From: a virus
Length of the DNA stretch: 25,865 nucleotides
IMG/VR virus record: IMGVR_UViG_3300042473_000406
Coordinates: 1-25,865 of that record
Reading direction: 5' to 3' (one strand)
A program made the translations under genes and the position numbers. Shown piece after piece: positions 13,470 through 19,098 of the stretch. Position 1 is the first letter of the stretch; the number at the start of each line of letters is the position of its first letter. Under the pieces are notes generated by a model that ran no database searches, was not told the origin of the DNA, and worked only from the letters and a program-made list of their open reading frames with translations.

Positions 13470-13607
13470 TTACCCCTTGGTTGTGCGGATGAGCAAGCCG
13501 CGTGCAGTGTATTCGCCCATGAGTTGGGCCAACATCTCGTCGGCGGCATCTTCGTCTGTCGCTCTCATGTAGCTGTCGAGCAAGCTATCCAATTCTTCGT
13601 CGGTCAT
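13470..13607 (-). CDS. Acidic 45-residue helical protein
   Basis: Translation: MTDEELDSLLDSYMRATDED, then AADEMLAQLMGEYTARGLLI and RTTKG. Amphipathic acidic helices. GGAG lies 7 bases before the ATG. The leader CCAACATGGAGAA and a second in-frame ATG four codons upstream (13619) duplicate the arrangement in front of the next upstream gene (13625-13804). No family recognised. Confidence 0.62.
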   Translation of the reverse strand: MTDEELDSLLDSYMRATDEDAADEMLAQLMGEYTARGLLIRTTKG

Positions 13608-13624
13608 GATGTTCTCCATGTTGG

Positions 13625-13804
13625 TTAGTTAACAGCTGAAATTACTTTTCGAGCAAAGTATTCTGTGATGTACTGAGGTGCCTCAGCCACTTGAGCAACA
13701 GACATACAAGCATGAAGTTGCTCGCGTGACAGGTCTTGCTTGCCATGCTCAAAATTCACAAGCATGATGAGTACCTGATTCAGGGTTTCTTGCGATAGTG
13801 TCAT
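13625..13804 (-). CDS. Hypothetical 59-residue helical protein
   Basis: MTLSQETLNQVLIMLVNFEHG, then KQDLSREQLHACMSVAQVAE and ITEYFARKVISAV: mostly helical. GGAG six bases before the chosen ATG; an in-frame ATG four codons upstream is less well placed. The leader CCAACATGGAGAA is repeated in front of the 13470-13607 gene. Function unknown. Confidence 0.6.
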   Translation of the reverse strand: MTLSQETLNQVLIMLVNFEHGKQDLSREQLHACMSVAQVAEAPQYITEYFARKVISAVN

Positions 13805-13926
13805 GGGATTCTCCATGTTGGTTGATGGGAGGGGGAGGTGATGGTGCGTAGGCTGATTGATGGGTTAAGGGGATGCCACCCCCAAGCTGATGCACACACT
13901 CTGTGTGTATGCGTAGCCCCGATGTT

Positions 13927-13945
13927 AGGTATGTATACGTACGTT
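13927..13945. promoter_or_regulatory. GTATAC palindromic operator-like site 1
   Basis: GGTATGTATACGTACGTT centred on GTATAC, fused to the 8-bp palindrome ACGTACGT. It abuts the stop codon of the 52-residue gene 13944-14102. It shares the right half GTATACRYACRTT with the other sites between here and 15.8 kb. Confidence 0.5.
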
Positions 13946-14102
13946 ACCGACTGAATCGCTCAGCCAAGTATTCGTGATAGGCCACCTCTGGGTCGTCTGA
14001 CTCCAAGGGGTTGGTTCCCATGTCAGCCTCGAAGATGAACGGCTCGCCCTCTTCAAGGTCCTCGTTGATGTATACATACATTAGCTGTTGACGTTGGGAC
14101 AT
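13944..14102 (-). CDS. Acidic 52-residue protein flanked by palindromic sites
   Basis: MSQRQQLMYVYINEDLEEGE, then PFIFEADMGTNPLESDDPEV, then AYHEYLAERFSR. Very acidic small protein. AGGAG precedes the ATG by six bases (AGGAGTCATC). It is the first gene after the iteron array and has GTATAC palindromes upstream (two), inside its 5' end (one) and at its stop (one), so its expression is probably regulated by whatever binds them. No family recognised. Confidence 0.65.
   Translation of the reverse strand: MSQRQQLMYVYINEDLEEGEPFIFEADMGTNPLESDDPEVAYHEYLAERFSR
14064..14082. promoter_or_regulatory. GTATAC palindromic operator-like site 2
   Basis: GATGTATACATACATT, inside codons 8-13 of the 13944-14102 gene. 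The core TGTATACA is a perfect 8-bp palindrome and the right half matches the shared GTATACRYACRTT pattern. Being within coding sequence, it could be partly fortuitous. Confidence 0.4.
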
Positions 14103-14109
14103 GATGACT

Positions 14110-14142
14110 CCTGATGTATACACACGTTGTGTATACGTACGT
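14110..14142. promoter_or_regulatory. Paired GTATAC operator-like sites 3 and 4
   Basis: Two copies 15 bases apart, GATGTATACACACGTT and TGTGTATACGTACGTT, directly upstream of the ribosome site of the 13944-14102 gene. The second includes ACGTACGT. Tandem copies at helical-scale spacing in front of a gene are typical of cooperative repressor sites; a minus-strand TATACA could serve as a -10 element within the pair. Confidence 0.55.
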
Positions 14143-14150
14143 TGATGGGG

Positions 14151-14493
14151 TAATTATCCAAGCAATTAGGCAGGATTGAGGGGGCTTGGATAATTGCAGT
14201 TAGTGGGTACTGATGCTGGAACCCGCATGGATACTGGGCTGTGAGAGGGCATAAGGGTTTACCCGAGGGTAATTATCCAATTATCCAAAAAAGCTGGAGG
14301 GTCAGCTAGGATTTTAGGGTCGTATGAATTGTGTGCGCTCGGCGCACCTTCACACAAGAACACACACGCATCGTCTGTGTGTACCTAATATCTTGGATAA
14401 TTGGATAATTGTCTAATTGCACGTCTAACCCCTTGATTTTAAAGAGAAACCTAATTATCCAAGGTAAAACACCCCTTGGATAATTGGATAATT
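14151..14493. repeat. TTGGATAATT iteron array (nine copies, both orientations)
   Basis: Copies of TTGGATAATT or its complement lie at 14151-14161, 14186-14195, 14270-14280, 14279-14288, 14393-14410 (two, overlapping), 14452-14462 and 14476-14493 (two, overlapping). Tandem copies overlap with an 8-bp period. Pairs form perfect inverted repeats: 12 bp at 14152-14163/14184-14195, 12 bp with a 9-base loop at 14453-14464/14474-14485, and an 18-bp unit at 14271-14288 inverted against 14393-14410. The 410-base stretch 14103-14512 has no convincing gene. This looks like a replication origin with iterons or a large operator array. Confidence 0.75.
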
Positions 14494-14495
14494 AG

Positions 14496-14513
14496 ACGTG
14501 TGTATACACACGT
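14496..14513. promoter_or_regulatory. Perfect 18-bp palindrome, operator-like site 5
   Basis: ACGTGTGTATACACACGT is a perfect palindrome between the iteron array and the stop codon of the 14513-15007 gene. It is the most symmetric member of the GTATAC site family and gives the likely consensus. Confidence 0.6.
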
Positions 14514-15007
14514 TAGGCAGTGATGGCACTGCGTGCGGCCTTGGCTTCGGCGGTGAAGTCCTCAGCCGATGCGATCATCTCGATGGCAACAGCCTTGAGT
14601 TCCATCAATTTGGCCAGTGTTGCGCCAGCCTTGAGTGCGCCTGTCTTTTTGTCGGTGACATAGCCGCCATTTTTGGACAGCTTGGCTTTCATGATGCGTG
14701 CCTCGAATTGGTCAGGCAGTGACTCGAAGGCCGCACGGTTGGAGATAACCATTGGCTCACCCAGTTGGGCGGCAAAGTACTCGCCAGCAGGTTTGTAGTT
14801 GCATGATGGGAATGCGGCTTGCTTGGCAATGGCTTGGATACCACCGTTGGCGATACCATTGCGGGCGGCTTGGCCCATCTTGCCCTTGGCATTGGCTAAC
14901 GCCATCTTGGTGTATGGGCTAGCGTCTTGCACGACAGAGAGTTGACGCTCAGTCTTGGTTTTGCCGTAGACGTTGATCATTGCGGGTGTGAATTGTGCGA
15001 GTTCCAT
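14513..15007 (-). CDS. Hypothetical early protein, first leftward gene
   Basis: 164 residues from MELAQFTPAMINVYGKT. Mostly helical; KTKTERQLSVVQDASPYTKM, then Gly/Ala-rich KGKMGQAARNGIANGGIQAI, EYFAAQLGEPMVISNRAAFESLP, and an Ala/Glu-rich C-terminal helix. No family recognised. The start follows CAACACAAGGAATCATC, nearly identical to the leader of the AAA+ gene; the longer in-frame extension upstream lacks support. As the promoter-proximal gene of the left arm, next to the iteron array, an initiator or regulatory role is possible but unproven. Confidence 0.65.
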   Translation of the reverse strand: MELAQFTPAMINVYGKTKTERQLSVVQDASPYTKMALANAKGKMGQAARNGIANGGIQAIAKQAAFPSCNYKPAGEYFAAQLGEPMVISNRAAFESLPDQFEARIMKAKLSKNGGYVTDKKTGALKAGATLAKLMELKAVAIEMIASAEDFTAEAKAARSAITA

Positions 15008-15064
15008 GATGATTCCTTGTGTTGAATAGGCTTGGATGTGTAGTCGGTTGACCACACAATGAAG

Positions 15065-15172
15065 CCCACTTGAGTGGGTTGCACCGGATTTCTGTTCTTG
15101 GCTCCGGTTTCTTGTTGATAGTGCCTCATCGCCCGTTAAAGTCGGCGCTACTTGCCACTGTCTTTCCAGTGG
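15065..15172 (-). ncRNA. Candidate structured leader (three hairpins)
   Basis: Three inverted repeats lie in series upstream of the 14513-15007 gene: CCCACT/AGTGGG with a 2-base spacer (15065-15078), ACCGGA/TCCGGT with 14-base loop (15083-15108), and CCACTG/CAGTGG with 6-base loop (15155-15172). If leftward transcription starts farther right, the RNA leader would fold into a multi-hairpin structure. Stems of six base pairs are short, and no known riboswitch class is recognised. Confidence 0.3.
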
Positions 15173-15582
15173 GCCTTGCATTCAGCATACGGGTTTGCAC
15201 CGCCATACCGATGTGCGTAAGATTCATGGTGATTCAAGTTATCCGAACACGCTTTTCTGGTTGGGCAAGGTCAACACACGCTTTTCGGTACAACACTTCT
15301 GTTGCCAACTTACTTCCACGTGACTACTTCCGCCATACGGCTCACTCATTCGGTAGAGCTTGACTCGCATCAAATCAATGCAGTCAGGGTGTCTTCGACT
15401 ATTTCGCACCCATCCCAAGCGCCACCAAGGGAGATTCCAATATAAATTTTTAAAGACCGATTCACCGTCCGCCCCACCATGTGACCCTTGCATCAACTCG
15501 TAAGTATCCGCACGCAACTGTCCCTAAGTCCAGTCACTAGGCATGATGAAACATCATCCGGCTGAACGGCACGATTACCGTT

Positions 15583-15643
15583 CTACTACTGGTCAGGCCG
15601 CTACCATGTAGTCAACCCTTCCACTACTGGTCGGCCCGCTACC
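15583..15643. repeat. Imperfect 23-bp direct repeat
   Basis: CTACTACTGGTCAGGCCGCTACC at 15583-15605 is repeated at 15621-15643 with three mismatches and a 38-base period. It adjoins the C-rich tract. Protein-binding or packaging site is possible. Confidence 0.55.
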
Positions 15644-15684
15644 CCACCCCCCACAGGCCCCCCAAGCCCCCACCCGCCCCGCCC
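15642..15684 (-). other. G-quadruplex motif (seven G-tracts on minus strand)
   Basis: Plus strand holds C-tracts of 4, 6, 6, 5, 3, 4 and 3 separated by 1-5 bases, so the minus strand has seven runs of three or more G with short loops. That satisfies the canonical G3+N1-7 quadruplex rule several times over. It lies between the early and late arms. Confidence 0.7.
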
Positions 15685-15726
15685 TCTGCTTACGACGCAG
15701 TCATATAGCACGTCAAACCTACGACA

Positions 15727-15742
15727 TGTATGTATACATACA
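15727..15742. promoter_or_regulatory. Perfect 16-bp palindrome, operator-like site 6
   Basis: TGTATGTATACATACA, perfect palindrome, 94 bases before the ribbon-helix-helix gene. Same GTATAC core as the sites at 13.9-14.5 kb. Confidence 0.6.
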
Positions 15743-15785
15743 CCTCTAAAAGCACCCCGCCCCCTTGCAAAAAAGCCCCAAAAAA

Positions 15786-15824
15786 TTGAAAAACGTATGT
15801 ACAATACGTGTGTATACATACATT
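15786..15824 (+). promoter_or_regulatory. Operator-like site 7 over a probable RHH/late promoter
   Basis: TTGAAA at 15786-15791 and TGTATA at 15811-15816 (19-base spacer) could be -35 and -10 elements. The -10 overlaps CGTGTGTATACATACATT (15807-15824), a member of the GTATAC family, and an extra half-site AACGTATGTAC lies just upstream. The layout, 12 bases before the RHH ribosome site, fits autorepression. Confidence 0.45.
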
Positions 15825-15835
15825 TGGAGCTCAAA

Positions 15836-16006
15836 ATGAAGCGTTGGAACCTGTATTTGCCTGAAGAATTGATCGAAAAATACCGTGTTTTGGCCACCCA
15901 AAAGGGCGTTTCTTCGGCTGAAATGGCCAGAATCGCCATGGAAAAGTACTACCAAGCCCTCGAGAAAGCCAAAAAACAGGCGCTGGAGGCCACAAATGCC
16001 TCTTGA
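15836..16006 (+). CDS. Ribbon-helix-helix DNA-binding protein (Arc/CopG type)
   Basis: 56 residues: the strand KRWNLYLPEEL at 2-12, helix 1 ELIEKYRVLATQKG, then VSSAEMARIAMEKYYQALEK as helix 2 and a Lys/Ala-rich tail. This is the size and pattern of a dimeric RHH regulator, whose N-terminal strands insert into the major groove. The ATG before KRW is chosen for TTTGGAGCTCAAA. It lies first in the rightward arm, overlapping terS by 11 bases, and downstream of two GTATAC palindromes. It probably binds those and related sites near 14 kb, repressing its own and early transcription (inference). Confidence 0.78.
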   Translation: MKRWNLYLPEELIEKYRVLATQKGVSSAEMARIAMEKYYQALEKAKKQALEATNAS

Positions 16007-16514
16007 AGACACCCCCATGGACGATCTGCCGCTGGAATACAAGCCAAAAACGGTGTCATTCCCCCAAATCAGTGAGGAGATGGTTGCTTCCATTGCCTTG
16101 GGCATGGAGGATGAGTTGATCGTGGCCAGCCGTCACGGCATGTCCGTCGAGGAGTACATGGAATTGGCCGCGCAGCCGTGGTTTCAACTGCAAGTTCAGA
16201 TGAAACGGTCCGAGTACGAGAAAAACGGCGTCACGTTCAAGGCCAAGGCTGCATGGATGGCCGGGGAGTTGCTCGATCAGGTGTACGTCACTGCGGCGTC
16301 CGGCGATGCCAGCCTGAGCCAGAAGCATGAAGTCCTCAAGACGCTCATCAAGGCCGCAGGGCTGGAGCCCAAGGAGGAAAAGCTCAAGGACACTGGGCCC
16401 GGGTTTAGCATCAGCATCGACTTGGGCGGTGGCCAGAGTATCAGCTTGAGCAACCAGCAGACCATCACACCCGTTACACTGGACGCTGAGGTCAAGGAGA
16501 TCAAGAATGCCTAA
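15996..16514 (+). CDS. terS: Terminase small subunit
   Basis: 172 residues from MPLEDTPMDDLPLEY. Central region SEEMVASIALGMEDELIVASRHGMSVEEYMELA is a helix-turn-helix-like DNA-recognition unit; helices through AAWMAGELLDQVYVTAASGD and SLSQKHEVLKTLIKAAGLEP would form the oligomerisation core; the end (GFSISIDLGGGQSISL) is beta. This fits phage TerS, which recognises the packaging site and loads the motor. Start has GGAGG seven bases upstream inside the RHH gene. terL follows 255 bases later. Confidence 0.8.
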   Translation: MPLEDTPMDDLPLEYKPKTVSFPQISEEMVASIALGMEDELIVASRHGMSVEEYMELAAQPWFQLQVQMKRSEYEKNGVTFKAKAAWMAGELLDQVYVTAASGDASLSQKHEVLKTLIKAAGLEPKEEKLKDTGPGFSISIDLGGGQSISLSNQQTITPVTLDAEVKEIKNA

Positions 16515-16773
16515 ATCAAAGCTCGAGACGAGACTGACACGCCAGATCGCCGCACGCGGAGAAGATAACGCCAGTGGCATCGCCCATGGGCTGCTGGTTA
16601 AACGTGGGCACATCAAGCCTGATGGCAGCCTGACCGCTGAAGGTAAGAAGCGCCAAGACTTGGGTAACGATGGCCGGGCCAAGGACCGCGAGTCGAAGTA
16701 CTCGGGCGGTAAGAACAAGCCCAGCGACTACAAGTACAACGCCAAAACCAACGCGGCGACGCTGAAAAAATGA
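16507..16773 (+). CDS. Conserved small phage protein between terS and terL
   Basis: 88 residues, very basic: MPKSKLETRLTRQIAARGED, then GIAHGLLVKRGHIKPDGSLT, AEGKKRQDLG, and KPSDYKYNAKTN. This pattern is familiar from many podophage genomes next to packaging genes; its function is unknown to me. It overlaps terS by 8 bases and terL by the ATGA junction, so it is likely produced with the packaging proteins. Confidence 0.75.
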   Translation: MPKSKLETRLTRQIAARGEDNASGIAHGLLVKRGHIKPDGSLTAEGKKRQDLGNDGRAKDRESKYSGGKNKPSDYKYNAKTNAATLKK

Positions 16774-18242
16774 GCAACTACAAACCGACCGAGACCCAGC
16801 GGAACTTCATGCTGGACGAATCCTACGTGCGTACGCTGGCAGGGCCAGTTGGTGGCGGTAAGTCAGTCACTTGCGTACATGAGCTGGTTCGACTGGCTTG
16901 TGGCCAAGCGCCGAACGCCAAGGGTATCCGACGCACTCGGGCGATCATTGTGCGTAACACAGCGGACCAGTTGGCCCTGACGACTCGAAAGACGGTGTTC
17001 GACTGGCTGCCGCCCGGTGAGGCTGGTATCTGGAAGGCCGTGGAGAAGACGTTCATCCTGATGGCCAAACTGCCAGATGGGACTCAGGTCGAGTCCGAAT
17101 GGATTTTCATCCCGCTGGATACCCCGGACGACGTGCGTAAGGCGCTGTCGCTGGAGACCACGTTCCTGTGGGGCAACGAAAGCCGAGAACTCAACAGTGA
17201 GGTTGTCGACGGCCTGCTGTCACGTCTGAACCGATATCCGTCGGCCAAGGACGGTGGGCCCACCCGGTCGTGTGCGCTGTTTGACACTAACATGCCCGAC
17301 GAGGACACATGGTGGCACGACAAAATGGAGAACCCGCCGAGCAACTGGGCCATCTACAAGCAGCCCGCTGCGATCATCAAGCCGGATGTGTACCTTGAGC
17401 GGTTCGGTGAAGAGCCGGATGAGGTGCTGCTGGACAAAGACGACAACGAGTGGACTGTCAACCCAGAGTGCGACAACTACAACCACCTGCCAAAGCAGTA
17501 CTACCCGAACATCATCCCGGGCAAGACCGAGGACTGGCTGCGTGTGTACTTGCGCTCGGAGTATGGCCGCAGCCTGTCAGGCACGCCGGTGTACGAGAAG
17601 ACGTTCACGCACGAGTTCCACGTGGCCAAAGAGAAGATCAAGCCGATCCGCAGCGAGGAGTACCCGGTCATCATCGGTCTGGACTTCGGGCGCACGCCAG
17701 CAGCAGTGTTCAAGCAGCGCGATCCACGCGGGCGCGTCGTGACGTTGGCTGAGCTGACCTCGGAGAACATGGGCATCGAGACGTTCCTGCGGACGAAGCT
17801 GAACCCGTTCATTGCGAACAACCTCCAAGGGTGCTCGTTCGTCGTGGCTCCGGACCCAGCAGGGTATGCCAAGCAGCAGATGGGCGAAGTGTCGCTGGTG
17901 GATATCGTCAAGCAGGCCGGGTTCAAGTGCCAGCGGCCACCGACCAACGACCCGGAGAAGCGGATTCAGGCTGTCGAACGCTTGCTTGTGCAACAGTTGG
18001 AAGGTAAAGCGCTGTACCTGATTGACCCGGGATGCACCATGCTGGTCAAGGGGTTCCGGTATGGGTACCGGTACAAAATCAAGAAGTCCGGTGAGATGGA
18101 GGACAAGCCAGACAAGAACAGCTTCTCCCACGTCCACGACGCCAACCAGTACGCCGACTCTGTGATCGACATGAACATCCGAGGCGGCACGCTCAACACC
18201 GGCAGGCGTGAGGTGAAGAAGTCCTCTTACTCCTACACTTGA
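16770..18242 (+). CDS. terL: Terminase large subunit (packaging ATPase/nuclease)
   Basis: 490 residues. ATPase domain: Walker A GPVGGGKS at 25-32, motif around IIVRNT (59-64), and a Walker B-like TFLWGNESREL at 131-141. Nuclease domain (RNase H fold): acidic candidates D305 in IIGLDFGRTP, D362 in VVAPDPAG and D457 in HVHDANQYADS. It pumps DNA into the procapsid and cuts concatemers. Length is normal for the family. Start is coupled to the upstream gene (ATGA). The DPAG segment and size are typical of podovirus-like terminases. Confidence 0.93.
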   Translation: MSNYKPTETQRNFMLDESYVRTLAGPVGGGKSVTCVHELVRLACGQAPNAKGIRRTRAIIVRNTADQLALTTRKTVFDWLPPGEAGIWKAVEKTFILMAKLPDGTQVESEWIFIPLDTPDDVRKALSLETTFLWGNESRELNSEVVDGLLSRLNRYPSAKDGGPTRSCALFDTNMPDEDTWWHDKMENPPSNWAIYKQPAAIIKPDVYLERFGEEPDEVLLDKDDNEWTVNPECDNYNHLPKQYYPNIIPGKTEDWLRVYLRSEYGRSLSGTPVYEKTFTHEFHVAKEKIKPIRSEEYPVIIGLDFGRTPAAVFKQRDPRGRVVTLAELTSENMGIETFLRTKLNPFIANNLQGCSFVVAPDPAGYAKQQMGEVSLVDIVKQAGFKCQRPPTNDPEKRIQAVERLLVQQLEGKALYLIDPGCTMLVKGFRYGYRYKIKKSGEMEDKPDKNSFSHVHDANQYADSVIDMNIRGGTLNTGRREVKKSSYSYT

Positions 18243-18266
18243 CCCCTTGACAGCTCAGCGTACAAT
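18239..18266 (+). promoter_or_regulatory. Sigma70-like promoter before the virion protein gene
   Basis: TTGACC (18239-18244), 16-base spacer, TACAAT (18261-18266). Both hexamers are one base from consensus. It starts within the terL stop codon region; transcription would begin near 18273, 16 bases before the ATG, leaving room for GGAG. Confidence 0.55.
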
Positions 18267-18288
18267 CGGATAACTCTTGGAGACAGCC

Positions 18289-19095
18289 ATGTCTTTTTTC
18301 TACCCGTCAATTACATCTGAGCGACGACACGAGGACTTTGCCCTGCAGGTTGCTCGGGGGCAGATTCCCGGCCACCGGAGCGTGGTTGTATTTGGCTACA
18401 ACGGCGACGTTGACCAGACTGAAGTCACAGTCTGGCCGTACACTGGTTTGGTTTCGCATCCAGCAACTGCTATCGCTATGAAGGTCAGCTCATCCAACGC
18501 TGCTGATACAAGCGCTGGCACTGGGGCACGCACAGTTTTGATCCAAGGCTTGGACGCGGACTACAACGAAATTTCTGAAGTAGTGACTCTGAGCGGCCAG
18601 ACAGCCGTGATGACTACTAAGAACTACCTGCGTATCAACTATGCCACGGTCGCAACCGCAGGTTCAGGCCAAAGCGCAGCGGGGGACATATACATCGGCA
18701 CGGGCACCATAACAGCCGGTGTTCCAGCGACGGTGTATAACCTCATCAAGTTCAACTACAACGACACAGTGACTGGGCACTACACAGTCCCCGCAGGATA
18801 CACTGCGTACTTGATGCAGGGTATGTTTACTGTGGGTCAGGCCAGCGGGTCTACGTCAGTTCAAGGTCGTTTGTTATCGTCTACCGCCGACGGCATACGT
18901 CGCACCACCTCAATAGTTACACTTAACAACGGCACAGCTGATTACGCGTTTGAGTTCCCAATTGCGATACCAGAAAAGACTGATATTGAGGCGACTGCCG
19001 TCGGAAGTGCGAACAACAATTCATGCTCGACAATGTTTGTAATCTTGCTGATTGCTGGACCAAACGCATCCGCTCCCGGTACTCCTTGGAACTAA
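18289..19095 (+). CDS. Beta-rich virion structural protein
   Basis: 268 residues from MSFFYPSITSERRHEDFALQ. After a helical start with RGQIPGHRSVVVFGYNG, the rest is beta-rich. SSSNAADTSAGTGARTVLIQ and GLDADYNEISEVVTLSGQTA match a segment found in virion proteins located between terminase and portal genes of many podophages. Probably a head decoration, head-fibre or tail-associated protein; exact role unproven. GGAG six bases before the ATG supports this start over an upstream TTG. Confidence 0.7.
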   Translation: MSFFYPSITSERRHEDFALQVARGQIPGHRSVVVFGYNGDVDQTEVTVWPYTGLVSHPATAIAMKVSSSNAADTSAGTGARTVLIQGLDADYNEISEVVTLSGQTAVMTTKNYLRINYATVATAGSGQSAAGDIYIGTGTITAGVPATVYNLIKFNYNDTVTGHYTVPAGYTAYLMQGMFTVGQASGSTSVQGRLLSSTADGIRRTTSIVTLNNGTADYAFEFPIAIPEKTDIEATAVGSANNNSCSTMFVILLIAGPNASAPGTPWN

Positions 19096-19098
19096 ATT

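Larger units (their letters stand above)
15008..15835. other. Divergent intergenic region without convincing genes
   Basis: 828 bases separate the leftward early operon from the rightward late genes. It holds three hairpins near the early end, a short ACACGCTTTTC direct repeat near 15247 and 15273, an AT-rich patch near 15437-15455 (ATATAAATTTTTAAAG), a small hairpin ATGATGAAACATCAT at 15543-15557, a 23-bp direct repeat, a C-rich tract and two GTATAC palindromes. Open frames here lack ribosome sites and family signatures. Divergent promoters and possibly a packaging site are expected here. Confidence 0.6.

Noticed and set aside
14453-14485. 12-bp stem with 9-base loop considered as a terminator
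   Set aside because: AT-rich stem made of two iterons with no U-tract on either side; better explained as an inverted iteron pair.
14151-14493. Repeat array considered as a CRISPR array
   Set aside because: Units are 8-10 bp, partly overlapping and in both orientations, without 30-base spacers.
15239-15517. 92-residue minus-strand frame in the divergent intergenic region
   Set aside because: No convincing ribosome site, no family pattern, and odd composition. A 28-residue frame in another phase nearby (NHHESYAHRYGGANPYAECK) looks protein-like but would need a TTG start, so neither is annotated.
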